64,000 nt of DNA from Nelumbo lutea (taxonomy: Eukaryota > Streptophyta > Magnoliopsida > Proteales > Nelumbonaceae). The notes below the pieces were generated by a model. It was not told the DNA's origin and made no database searches. It saw only the letters and a list, made by a program, of their open reading frames with translations. Location: contig JAKGHH010000002.1 of NCBI GenBank assembly GCA_022828595.1, positions 75,984,383 to 76,048,382 on the forward strand, written 5' to 3'. Shown piece by piece: positions 1 to 9,144 of the stretch. Each line of letters opens with the position of its first letter. Within the stretch, counting starts at the first letter, position 1. The position numbers and the translations under genes are program-made.

Positions 1-504
1 GGCATGGCTATTAGGGCGGTTCTGGGGTTGGGAAGCTTCTCCTCGGTGAGGTCGCCCACCTTGAGGGGAGGCCTTAACCGGCATCAAAACAGGGTGCCGG
101 GGAGGAAGCAGTGACTGGTTTAGGGGTAGTTGAGGGAACTGTTGTTGATAATGGTGTTGGGAGAGGTGGTGTAGTACCTGGTGTTGCTGGAGTTGGTACT
201 GCTGGAATTGTTGCATTTGGGCTTGCATTGCCTGCATGCATTGCATTAGGTTGTCCAGCTGGTTCTGGCGGGTCGCCAGTGGGACAACAGTTGGTTCAGC
301 GAAGTTTGTTTCAATAGGGAGTGGAAGAGGGGTGTTCGAAGAAGGAAGGCTCAGGGGCGCCACTGCTTGTGGCACATTTAAACTGGGGATTCCATCCACT
401 GAAAGAGGGATGGTGAACTGCCCAATGCACATCACAAGAACTTGGAGTTGCTCTCCGGTGGTGGTCGTTTCCATTCCACGTTCAACATTGTTGGAGGAAG
501 CCAT
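1..504 (-). pseudogene. Gag N-terminal part of a Tat-like Ty3/gypsy element, cut by window edge
   Basis: A reading frame starts with ATG at 504-502 on the minus strand and stays open for all 168 codons to the left edge. The predicted protein begins MASSNNVERGM, then has a Pro/Ser/Leu stretch and, around residues 86-120, a Gln/Met-rich segment with repeated Q, M and H, as in the variable N-terminus of plant gypsy Gag proteins. No capsid or zinc-knuckle motif is reached before the edge. The frame lies just downstream of a primer-binding site (567-583) and an LTR (from 585), which supports the gag assignment. The frame itself has no visible break. I use the pseudogene type because the element is incomplete here and its integrity outside the window is unknown. 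Lineage is inferred from the primer-site context, not from the protein. Confidence 0.6.
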
Positions 505-566
505 GGGTGTTAGAGTTTTTTGGAAGAGTTGGTAAGAGATTTAGATGGAGGCTTTTAGAAGCGTTT

Positions 567-583
567 CCCACAGACGGCACCAA
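567..583 (-). other. Primer-binding site region of the Tat-like element
   Basis: Minus-strand text TTGGTGCCGTCTGTGGGA sits immediately inside the LTR edge at 585. Plant Tat/gypsy elements typically have TTGGCGCCGTCTGTGGGA here, so one base differs. It separates the LTR from the gag start by about 60 bases. Confidence 0.6.
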
Positions 584-789
584 TTGATGGAGTGCAATCC
601 AGCCAGTCTTAGCTACCAACGATTCTGCATCTAACTGGAGCAACGGGGATCCTGAAACAGAGAAGATGAGGGAACTCCGGGGGGAACCCGGTGAGATAAC
701 TCCGAAGCTCAAGTTAGTATTTTTTCAAAGGCAAAGTAAAGACAAAATGGCGCAAAGTTCACATACCTTGTTGTCGGGGGTAGGGGGCC

Positions 790-796
790 TTTTATA
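790..796 (-). promoter_or_regulatory. TATA box in the Tat-like LTR
   Basis: Minus-strand GGTTATAAAAGG at 788-799 contains TATAAAA. It lies about 200 bases upstream of the primer site, the expected place for an LTR promoter driving gag. Confidence 0.5.
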
Positions 797-1113
797 ACCA
801 CTTCGCGCACTCACTTCGAGGCCTCTGTCAGGTCGGGTATGATTATCTCAGTTTCTGCCAGTTCGGGTGTCATCCTTTCTACTGGGACAGAACCGCCACT
901 ACTCCTTGTCGGAGCCATCTCTATAACTGGAGATGGCGGTGTCAGGTGGCGGTGGCAGGTGGCCGTTTGAAGTGCGGCCGTCAAGCGTCAGATCCCAAGT
1001 CAGTCAGGTGCGCTGCCCCTGGGTACGAACTTCCTTGGTGTCAGGCGTGGTACGGTTTGGCGTCTTGGAGGCGAAGTCTTGAGTTCGGAGGTATGTCTTG
1101 TACTACCATAGTG

Positions 1114-1207
1114 CAGGCCAGCTTGGTGAGGTGAGTCCCGAGCTGCTACAAGGCAGGCTAGTTCGGCGAGGTGTGTCCCGAACTGCTATAAGGCAGGCCA
1201 GTTCGGG
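1114..1207. repeat. 40-bp tandem repeat in the LTR, about 2.4 copies
   Basis: Units start at 1114, 1154 and 1194, each opening with CAGGCYAG and containing GTCCCGARCTGCTA. Units 1 and 2 are both 40 bases and differ at a few positions. The array sits upstream of the TATA box in the U3-like part of the LTR. Confidence 0.8.
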
Positions 1208-1501
1208 TTACTGTCCCTTGAGTGGCTTGGGGCCTAAGGGAGAGTTTGGGTTCCTAGTAGGGAGTTCGAACTGCTGGTTGGGGAGTTCGGTCCGCTGCTA
1301 GCTCTTCCCCTTAGTGCTCGCGCCTTAGGTGTGCTTTTGTGCCGATCTGTCATCTTTGCCATGTGTCGCATAACTATGAGGTCGGGCCAAATCTTCCTTC
1401 ATCAAGGTTATCTCCTCTTCACCTTCTATTTAACCTAGTATTGAATGTAATTTAATCCTTCAATCTTTTTCTTGAAATAAAGAGCAAGAAATCACATTCT
1501 T

Positions 1502-1660
1502 AGACAGCCTTTCTTTTAGCTCAACCCCATACCCATAATCCCCCCTCCCAATCTTTGGTAACAGCGGTGACAGTTTCTGAATCATGAGTGTTATTGGATT
1601 TGATCCCAAGTCTTGGCTACAACCAGTTGAAGAACTTAACAACTGAGTCACCACCAATGT
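1502..1660 (-). mobile_element. Candidate tRNA-derived SINE
   Basis: On the minus strand the element opens with GGTGGTGACTCAGTTGTTAAG, which resembles a pol III A box, followed some 30 bases on by GGGATCAAATCC, which resembles a B box. It ends before a T/C-rich tract. It is flanked by GAACTACATTCTT (1661-1673) and GAAATCACATTCTT (1488-1501), an imperfect 13-14 base target duplication. Length is about 160 bases, within the plant SINE range. A decayed tRNA-like sequence is the alternative; the duplication argues for a SINE. Confidence 0.5.
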
Positions 1661-1673
1661 GAACTACATTCTT

Positions 1674-3137
1674 CACAAACAATTATGCATATTCCTAATA
1701 GGGAAGATTTATGCTACCGGAAATGTATGATGTAGAAAGGGTTTTGACCAATCACCCTTGGCGATTTTTGATAAATACCAACTGATTGGTTACCATTTTT
1801 ATGATACCAGTTGATTGCATGTCTTTCCAAAATCATAGTCGAACCCTTTTTACTAAATTTCATTTTTCAAGTTTGATAAATTTTATGATTGGCTTGAATT
1901 TGTGTTTTAGAAAAGTATCATTGATCCAAGTTTCATAAATTTTATTTTCAATATGTTTTGTTCATGAAGCTCAGTGTATTTGTAGTGTGATTTCATTTGC
2001 ACTGATATAAATACAAGGGAGTGCAAATAGACTGACTGGAACTTCTTGGAATGGCAACAGAGTAGGTTCAGGGTGGGGATCATATTCCTTGTCCCCAACC
2101 CCGACTTTTAAATAATCCCTATTCCTAACCCTCGTCTCCAATGGGAAAAAAATTAGTCTACCCGAATCCCTAAATTTTTTAATTAAAAGTTTGTTTTCGA
2201 AAAAAGATTTATTTAAAACAAATGATAAAATTAAAATATAAATAGAGTTTTAAATATATTTTGGTATACATACATATATATAATATAAATAATATTATAA
2301 ATAACATAAATAATAGGGGAATTGTCTAAAACTCACAAAAGTTGTCCATGTCAACATAAACCCAATTTTCATGACCAAACTGCCCTCCATGATGAGTTTT
2401 AGACAATTACCCTTATAAAAATGGATCGTTTGTTTAACTCTAAAAACACAAATCGCTCATTACAGTCCCTTTTTTTCTTCACTACGAACCAGTAAAAAGA
2501 AAAAAAAAAAAAAAGAAAAAAAAGAGAAGAAGCTTTCGTTCTCTAAGGAGTTTGCGTCATTACCGGTTCGTAACAACACAACTTTCGTTAATCAGGTAGA
2601 AACATGCAATAATCATAACCGATCCAATTATTAAGTGGAACTAATCACAAAATCAAGCCTAATTTAATCAATTTGAGTTGCTGATCAAACTCATTGGACT
2701 CAACTGCTTATAAAGCTTTTGTTTGAGTCTCCAATTTTGCTTCGAGTTGCTGATCAAGCTCATTGGATTCAACTTCTTCAGTAGTTTTTGTTTGAGTCTC
2801 CAAATTTTCTTTTACCTCTTTACTTACTCACTCCACATCCTCCTCAAACTTATTTTTCCCCTTTCTAGCTTTATTATAAGATGAATTTCAACCTATGAAT
2901 TGATGCTAGTGACAAGAACAAGTGGATGCCTTATCATTAGTCAACCCAATCAAAAAACCTACTCTCATCATCTGACTAAGGATTGTTCTCCACATGAATT
3001 GTTTATCTTGTTGTAACTTTCAACCCAATTCTCCTTGTTGCATATATTCTAATTCTCAAACCTTCTAAACCAGGTAATGGTAGAGGAGGTTTTAAACCAC
3101 AAGAGCAATAGAAAACAGGGTTTTCAGTTGAAAACAA
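1674..3137. other. Non-coding AT-rich stretch with old repeat fragments
   Basis: No credible gene. Around 2046-2170 there is a GGAATGGCAAC... segment with alternating CCC and GGG blocks, similar in style to 53156-53300 and 4740-4895; these look like remnants of one hAT-type MITE family. A 15-base A-rich run lies near 2495-2525. At 2690-2800 the phrase GAGTTGCTGATCAA is followed twice by CTCATTGGA, a diverged direct duplication of about 55 bases. Confidence 0.5.
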
Positions 3138-4203
3138 CAAGGATCAAAGTATCGGTATCGAGTATCGTATTGGATAACTCGGATACTGATACGAATATGG
3201 ATACGAATATGTTTTGGAAACGCATGAATATGAGTGAAAGATATAGAAACGCTTGGATACGCTAGTGAAATGCATACAAATCACATAAATACATTAATCA
3301 TACTAAACCAAAAGCTGAATTGTCTATGAATAAAATATAAACACATGAGAAATGTATACTTCAATAGGTTATATGAAAAGAAATATTACAATAAACAGTA
3401 CTGGGACTCTAGAGCATTCAAACATTGTACAATAATTATCACTCTTTCAAATTTTTAATTATAATTTTCAATTTTTATTAATTTTTTGGAATATTTATTA
3501 ATTTAGTATTTTATTTAAATAATAAATATGTTTTCATTTTTAACATATAATGTTTTTATTTTACACATAATTGTAAAATAAAACAAATAAATCATTTAAG
3601 GTAGATAAAATAAATTATATTTAATTTTCAATTTTTATTAAATTTTTGGGAAAGTTAAATCTTAAATTATTCATTTCAGTTTTTATAATTATAATTTTCT
3701 GTTTTCCATTAATTTTGTTGGGAAAAATTATTTATTTAGTATTTTTATATAATAATTCTATTTTTTTCAAATAATAACTATGTTTTCATTTTTAACATAT
3801 AATTATGTGTAAAATAAAATATATAAATCATCTAAGGTAGATAAAATATATTATTTTTATAATTTTTAGTTTTTATTGAATTTTTGGAAAAATTAAATAT
3901 TAAATTATTTATTTTAGTTTACATAATACTATTTTTTTTTAACTTGTATTAAAGAAGAAAAACAATCCAAAAGTACTCAATGCACAACTTTGTCAAACTA
4001 GACATTGATACACCTCCATATCGGTGTGCATTGGATTGTATCCACCAATACGGTGCGATACGGCCCGATATGGAGACGTATCGTACCGATACACATGATT
4101 CATAGGATACATATCTAGTCGTAGCGTATCCTATATCCATGATCATGGATACGGATACGATATGCCCCATATTGAGAGTATTATATTGATACCTTAATCC
4201 TTG
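3138..4203. mobile_element. Non-autonomous hAT element related to the 5.4-kb hAT at 45401
   Basis: The left end reads CAAGGATCAAAGTATCGG; the right end read inward from 4203 is CAAGGATTAAGGTATCAA. These match the termini of the large hAT element (CAAGGTTCAAAGTATCGA), including the subterminal ATATGGGGC block. Flanks GAAAACAA (3130-3137) and GGAAACAT (4204-4211) agree at 6 of 8 bases, consistent with an old 8-bp duplication. The interior is very AT-rich and non-coding, with a direct repeat of period about 240-250 (TGTTTTCATTTTTAACATA at 3529 and 3781). No transposase remains. Confidence 0.75.
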
Positions 4204-4362
4204 GGAAACATATAGTAGAACAAGGTTTTCAGTAGATGGTGGCAAATCAAATGGGAAGCTATGTGTTTATTAGTAGCTGACATCAAAGATAGGGTTTTCA
4301 GAGGTGGGCGAACCACCAAATTAGCGGAAAAGCTATGCATCTAAGTTGCCAACAGTAGAGAT

Positions 4363-4660
4363 ACTTGCTTGGGTCAGAGGTTGACGAACCACCTAATTGT
4401 CGATCTTATTACCTCTCACACTAGTAGTATGAAAATAGTCATCACCGATCAGATATTGGTGTTCATTCCTTCTCCGGCGATGATTATGTTAGTCGTCTTA
4501 TGTGATTTAGAATATGCAGCAGTGACACTTGCTTGGGTTTTCAGAGGTTGGCGAACCACCTGATCACCGATCTAATTTCCTCTCACTAGCAATATGAAAA
4601 TGGAGTCGTTACTGATCAGATATGGGCGATCATTCCTTCTCCAGCAATGTTTTGAAAAAT
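4363..4660. repeat. 164-bp tandem duplication
   Basis: ACTTGCTTGGGT starts at 4363 and again at 4527. Both copies continue with CAGAGGTTG, GAACCACCT, a GATC-containing stretch and ATTCCTTCTCC. The second copy ends near 4660. A further partial phrase (TTTTCAGAGGTGGGCGAACC) at 4292 suggests an older third unit. No function visible. Confidence 0.7.
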
Positions 4661-4739
4661 GATGGTGACCAAGGGAAATGCTGAAAAGGGTGAGTTGTAA
4701 CAATTTTCCTAAATAATATTATATTTTGAATATAATTGA

Positions 4740-4895
4740 GGTCGGGGCAAGGAGGGGGATTCACTCCCCGCCCCCACCCACCCCAACCAGGTATCCCTTT
4801 TAATCCCCATCCCCACCAAGGCAGTATCCATCTCCATCTCCGCTGGGTCGGAGAGGCTGGGTACCCAATGGGGATGTGGAAAATTGCCATCCCTT
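4740..4895. mobile_element. GC-rich MITE fragment (GGGGATGG..CCATCCC type)
   Basis: A short GC-rich island in AT-rich DNA, with CCCCATCCCC and GGGGATG blocks and a right end AAAATTGCCATCCCTTT. It resembles remnants at 2046-2170 and 53156-53300. Edges and target duplication were not resolved, so the family call is tentative. Confidence 0.4.
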
Positions 4896-5080
4896 TAAAA
4901 TTCTGGTTTAGTTTTTCTTTAGATTTGACTTTATCTTATTTGTTTATGAGAATTAAAACAAGAAGTAAAATGATATATTTCCCAACCTTATATGAAAGAG
5001 AATGGAGGTAAGATGAGGATTGCTTGTTTAGGAGTAAGATAGGAAGCAAGATGATGTCATCCCCACTTTCTATGAGAGAG

Positions 5081-5709
5081 TAGGGGTGTCAACGGTATTC
5101 GAAAATTCGACTTCGAATTCGATATTCGACATTATCAAATCGAATTCGGATAATTTGAATATCTAATCGGTTGAATTCGGATATTCTATTCTTATTAAAT
5201 AGTTAATCATATTCAAATTCGGATATGACCTGATTCGATTCGATAAATATCTGAATTCGACTGATTATTTAATTCTTATATATAATATATAAAATATTTT
5301 ATATTATTTATATATAATAATTAAGTTATATAAATAATTTATATATTTATATACTTTATATCAATAAAATATTTATTAATTATCTAAAATAATTAATTAA
5401 TCGAATTTGAATCAAATCAAATCGAATATTTGAATATTTAATTGGATTTGAATTTGGATATCGGATTTTCTAATCGAATATTATTTAAATATAATAATTA
5501 AGTTATATAAATAATTTATATATTTATATACTTTATATCAGTAAAATATTAATTAATTATCTAAAATAATTAATTAATTGAATTCGAATCAAATCAAATC
5601 AAATATTTGAATATTTAATCGAATTTGATTTCGGATATCGGATTTTCTAATCGGATTCGAATTCGGATATTGCCTGATCCAATTTAAATTCAATCTGTTT
5701 ACACCCCTA
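5081..5709. mobile_element. hAT-type MITE, 629 bp, target duplication TGAGAGAG
   Basis: Ends are TAGGGGTGTCAA and, inverted, TAGGGGTGTAAA. A perfect 8-bp duplication TGAGAGAG flanks it (5073-5080 and 5710-5717). Both are hallmarks of hAT non-autonomous elements. The body is AT-rich and rich in GAATTCGA-like phrases. It contains a direct duplication with a period of 177 bases: ATAATAATTAAG starts at 5314 and 5491 and the following 150 or so bases are nearly the same. No coding potential. Confidence 0.85.
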
Positions 5710-6057
5710 TGAGAGAGTATTGATGGATGGAGGTGGTACAAGTTTTGCATCAGGTTTTGGGATGCAAAATTTGTAGTGCCACACATGAGATAAAATGTAC
5801 AAATTTTATATCAGGTAAAAGAGCAGATTATAGTTACAAACAAATGAATGCAAGACTAATTGAGTTCAAAATTTGGATCTGGTTCAAATAAACATAGCCT
5901 AATATACAATATCAATGTCATTTTTAATTCACTTTATTAATAATATTATAAAATATAATATATTGATCAGTTTCAGTTGAATTTATTAATACTACTCAAT
6001 ATCTGAATTTGATTTAAATCCAATATAAGTGTGACAGATAAATTTCATTGCAATTAG

Positions 6058-6166
6058 GGTTGAGTTTGGAAAGAGTATAAATGCAAATATATAGAGTGCA
6101 AAACCTTATATTTTGTATATATTTATACTGTACATATTTGCATTTGTACTCTTTCCAAACTGAACC
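6058..6166. mobile_element. Short foldback MITE, 109 bp
   Basis: The arms are GGTTGAGTTTGGAAAGAGTA and, inverted, GGTTCAGTTTGGAAAGAGTA, and the inner parts (AAATGCAAATAT) also pair. TAG flanks both ends (6055-6057, 6167-6169), compatible with the 3-bp duplication of Tourist/PIF-Harbinger elements. Related degenerate copies appear at 26352-26460 and 43672-43965. Confidence 0.7.
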
Positions 6167-6240
6167 TAGAGGATATTTTTTATAAATGCACACATAATTC
6201 GTACAGATTGAATGTTTGATAGGAGTGGTAATTTCTGCCC

Positions 6241-6600
6241 TGCCTGCATTTTTAGCTTCAGGCCAGCTAGGCAGTGGGCCTGGGCCTAGTTATATTGTCT
6301 TGATGTCTACACATTAAGCCAGATATACCTTTCTTTACATATATATTGTCATTTCTACTGCATTTCATAATAAATGCAAATATATCCATGATTTAGTGAT
6401 TAAGACTGTGAATGAAGAAATACTTTTAATCTGAATAATTCTTGGCAAGACCCAATAAGTCCACTTAATGTCTGGTCCGGCTTGAACATTGACTAGCTCA
6501 GGCCCACATTTTCAGCCCCAGATATGAGCTTGTCCAGCCTTGAAGTCGTAAAATATAGTGCTCAGTCTGGCCCGGTCAGTCAAATTCCATTCACTAGTTT
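6241..6600. other. GGCCC-rich imperfect inverted segment
   Basis: The stretch has repeated GGCCTGGGCC and GGCCCA phrases on both strands (for example 6280-6291 and 6565-6575). It looks like a decayed MITE of the type at 11636-11757. Ends could not be fixed. No gene. Confidence 0.3.
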
Positions 6601-6673
6601 ATATGAATTTGTATACCGATTAAGGTTGCAGACTTGGCTCCAACAGGTGGTAAAATGAGAGGAAGAAAATGAG

Positions 6674-6771
6674 ATGGTTTGATCACGTAATGGAAAAGCA
6701 TTAACAGCATATGTTAGAAAATATGGTTTGATCACGTAATGGAAAAGCATTAACAGCATATGGAAAAGCTT
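6674..6771. repeat. 49-bp tandem duplication upstream of the LINE tail
   Basis: ATGGTTTGATCACGTAATGG begins at 6674 and again at 6723; both copies continue to CATTAACAGCATATG. It directly precedes the LINE-like reading frame at 6781. Confidence 0.8.
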
Positions 6772-6780
6772 AGAAATTAT

Positions 6781-6891
6781 TTAAGCAATCATAATTTATC
6801 GATCGATATGAACAGAATAGAATGGCAAAATAGGATTTATGTAGCCAATCCATATAATTGGGGTTTGGGACAAGGCTTCGATGATGATTAA
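6781..6891 (+). pseudogene. 3' terminal coding tail of an RTE-type LINE
   Basis: Thirty-six codons ending in TAA read ...MNRIEWQNRIYVANPYN, then WGLGQGFDDD. The phrase R.EW..RI.VA(D/N)P at the very end of the protein, followed by a GGGACAAGGCTTCGATGATGATT tail, is what I know from plant RTE-clade LINE reverse transcriptases. Everything upstream has decayed, so this is a 5'-truncated relic. The match rests on a short motif, so it is probable but not certain. Confidence 0.55.
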
Positions 6892-7050
6892 CGTAGAGGA
6901 TCTCCAATCATATTCTGCCTACGGCGTTCGTGATTTGGGTCTCTTTAGAGTACCACTCCCATCTGGATAATTTAAAAAATAAAATAAAATAAAACTGTGG
7001 TATAAAGAAAGTCTTATAATGGGTTCATCCTAAACACATGAGAACTATGG

Positions 7051-7345
7051 GTCAGTTTGGTCTGTAGTCGGAATCGGAATCAAAATCCTTCAAAATTGGA
7101 ATCAGAATGGTCTATTCATATAGTCTGTCTGGTTCAAATTGGAATTGGAGTAATAATTAAAATCAGCAAGAATTGGATTTTATTCCCAAAGAAGAGGAAA
7201 ATAATGACCATTCTCTCGAATGGGGCGATGCCATTCCAGCAAAAATGGGAATGGGATTTCAATTCTGTTCAACCAAACAATTAGAATCGGAATAGCTCGT
7301 TCTGATTTCGATACCAGACCCCCTATTCCCGTGAACCAAATGGGA
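7051..7345. mobile_element. MITE of the TTTGGT..GGAATCGGAATC family
   Basis: The left end GTCAGTTTGGTCTG and the right end, read inward, TCCCATTTGGTTCACG are imperfect inverses, and GGAATCGGAATC-like phrases repeat inside on both strands. Similar termini occur at 56886-58015 and 59549-59739. No clear target duplication. Short open frames here are shadows of the repeat. Confidence 0.5.
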
Positions 7346-7349
7346 CCTA

Positions 7350-7990
7350 TATGTATACTTTGTGCGGGACTCACTGTCTATGACATGACATCTCATAAAG
7401 TGGGTTGGATTTTCTAGTTGACTCAGAAAATTAAATTAGGGGGGTTTCCATTAGAAGAATCTATTCATCAATGTATAAAATTGCTACAGAGAATTGCAAT
7501 TTTAGAAGCCTCCCCTAAAGTTTGGCAATTGCAATCACCTCCCCTGAATTTTCTGATACAATTGCAACTAGACTCCCTTTGTTAGAATCCTCTAAGAAGA
7601 GGGATGAAAATGTCCAAAATACCCATGTAGTTTCTGTTGATGTTATTTTCTATAGAAATAACAATGCAAATTTTATGAAAACCCAAAAAAAAAGAGAATT
7701 TAAAGTTGTAGTTTTACCTTTGAGCAGTTGATATGAAGGGAAAATTTGGAAAATAAATCAATTTTAGAAAAGTGATTTGAAGGGTTTGGGGTAGCAACTC
7801 ATATGTAGAGAAAACTTGAAGAGTAAACATTTTGATCAAACTAACTATGTGTCTATTTTAGACATTTTTATGCCCCTTTTTAGAGGATTCTAGCATAAGG
7901 GGTCTACTTGCAACTATGTCCAAAAGTTCAAGGGAAGTGACTACAATTACCAAATTTAGCTTTTTTTTTTTTTATGGTAAACACAAATTC
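7350..7990. other. Non-coding stretch
   Basis: I see no gene or recognisable element. There are two similar phrases about TTGCAATT (7483-7535) and a poly-T run of about 14 at 7960-7973. Confidence 0.4.
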
Positions 7991-8373
7991 CATTAATGGC
8001 TAGTTCCTTTTTTGGATTTTGAGAGGGGGGAAGTTGGTCAATGGGATTTTGGTTCCCATTGACTAAGATACTCATGTTTTTTTTTTTCGATTTATGTGGG
8101 GTCCATGAAAAATTTACTTTCCCTCAATATCACTTATTTGAGGAAGTAATATCCATTTCCTAGGTGGGTAAATAAAAAGTTGACAATACTTGGATGGGAC
8201 AAAATTGCACCTTTTAATAATGATTTTCTATGGATAAAATGGCTATTGTCTTATTTAATTGGGAAATAAAAAAATATGAGTAAATGCATTTACCTCAATA
8301 AGTGTTAAGAAATACTTATTTAAATAAATGCATTTACCTAGGTAAATAACTTCTCAAAAAGCGAATGGGGCCT
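7991..8373 (-). repeat. Copy 1 of a ~385-bp dispersed repeat, inverted relative to copy 2
   Basis: Read on the minus strand this matches 11219-11600 along its length. Shared landmarks are GTTCGCTTTTTGA-like ends, AAATGCATTTACC, TTGTCCCATCCAAGT, ACTTTCCC, GGTCAATGG and CTCAAAATCCAA. The ends are imperfect inverses (AGGCCC.. against TAAGGGGG..), so a hAT-type MITE is likely. The target duplication is unresolved. Confidence 0.6.
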
Positions 8374-8514
8374 AAAAGTCAGAGACAAAACAAGAACTTA
8401 CAAACTTGCATCCAAGAGGCTTGTAGCCCACAAAGGTAAAAAAGAAGAGAACTCCCCCTTGTCCCATAAGCCTCTTTAAGCCAAATAATGTGCTACACCA
8501 TTAAACAATCTACC

Positions 8515-8760
8515 CAAGGTTTTAAATTTTGACACGATACGTCTGATATGGGGCGTATTGCATTGTATCTTTGAAAAATCGATACAAAATACACATGGAA
8601 ATCAGACATTTCGTCTTTTTTCATGTGTATCGGACCCGAATTGGGGGCGTATCGAGGAGTATTGGGGGTGTGTCGAGGTGTATTGGGGGTGTGTCGGGGT
8701 GTATTGGGGGCGTATCAGGGGTATATCGGGGTGTATCAGTAGCGTTCAACGAAAAAGATA
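8515..8760. mobile_element. Truncated end of the CAAGGTT hAT family
   Basis: CAAGGTTTTAAATTTTGAC at 8515, followed by GATACG, ATATGGGGCGTAT and ATCGATACAAAATAC, parallels the right terminus of the 5.4-kb hAT element read inward. The opposite terminus is not present nearby, so this is a solo end or deletion derivative. It runs into a G-rich minisatellite. Confidence 0.6.
8641..8740 (+). repeat. G-rich 22-23-bp minisatellite
   Basis: About four units of GGTGTATTGGGGGTGTGTCG, with variants GGCGTATC and GTATATC. Runs of four or five G recur every 10-20 bases on the plus strand. It lies inside the hAT-derived segment. Confidence 0.75.
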
Positions 8761-8856
8761 CAACCAAAAACAAAAAAAAAATTAAAAGGGAAAAGCAAGA
8801 TTCTTTATCCCAAAATAAGCCTTCTTTCACCCCTAAATGACTTTAAAACTCCAAAC

Positions 8857-9136
8857 CATGGTTTTCAAAACCGGACCAGATCGGACAGTTGGACATAAAA
8901 AATTGGGACCGGTTCGTTTTTTCCCAAACCCGCTTTTTTTCCCCAAAACCGTTGATTTTGGTCAGCAAACCGCTAAACCGACCAGTTAACTATTCGAACG
9001 GTTTTAACCGTTTTTCAATTTTTTTGATTTTTTTGATTTTATTTTTTTGTCAAAACAGGCCGGTCGTTTGGGTCAAACGGTTGAACCGTTCGAACCGGTA
9101 ACAGGACCCCTGACCGGTTTGGTTTTAAAATCCATG
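8857..9136. mobile_element. hAT-type MITE, 280 bp, target duplication CTCCAAAC
   Basis: Ends CATGGTTTTCAAAACCGG and, inverted, CATGGATTTTAAAACCAA. A perfect 8-bp duplication CTCCAAAC flanks it (8849-8856, 9137-9144). The body is full of AACCGG/CCGGTT phrases. A second copy lies at 56471-56759 in the opposite orientation. No protein is encoded. Confidence 0.85.
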
Positions 9137-9144
9137 CTCCAAAC

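Larger units (their letters stand above)
585..1400 (-). mobile_element. 5' LTR of the Tat-like gypsy element (right edge approximate)
   Basis: The segment begins with TG on the plus strand directly next to the primer site. It is GC-richer than its surroundings, contains a TATA box reading toward gag and carries a 40-bp tandem repeat. The outer edge was not found by comparison because the other LTR is outside the window. It must lie left of the SINE target duplication at 1488, and 1400 is a guess. Confidence 0.5.
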
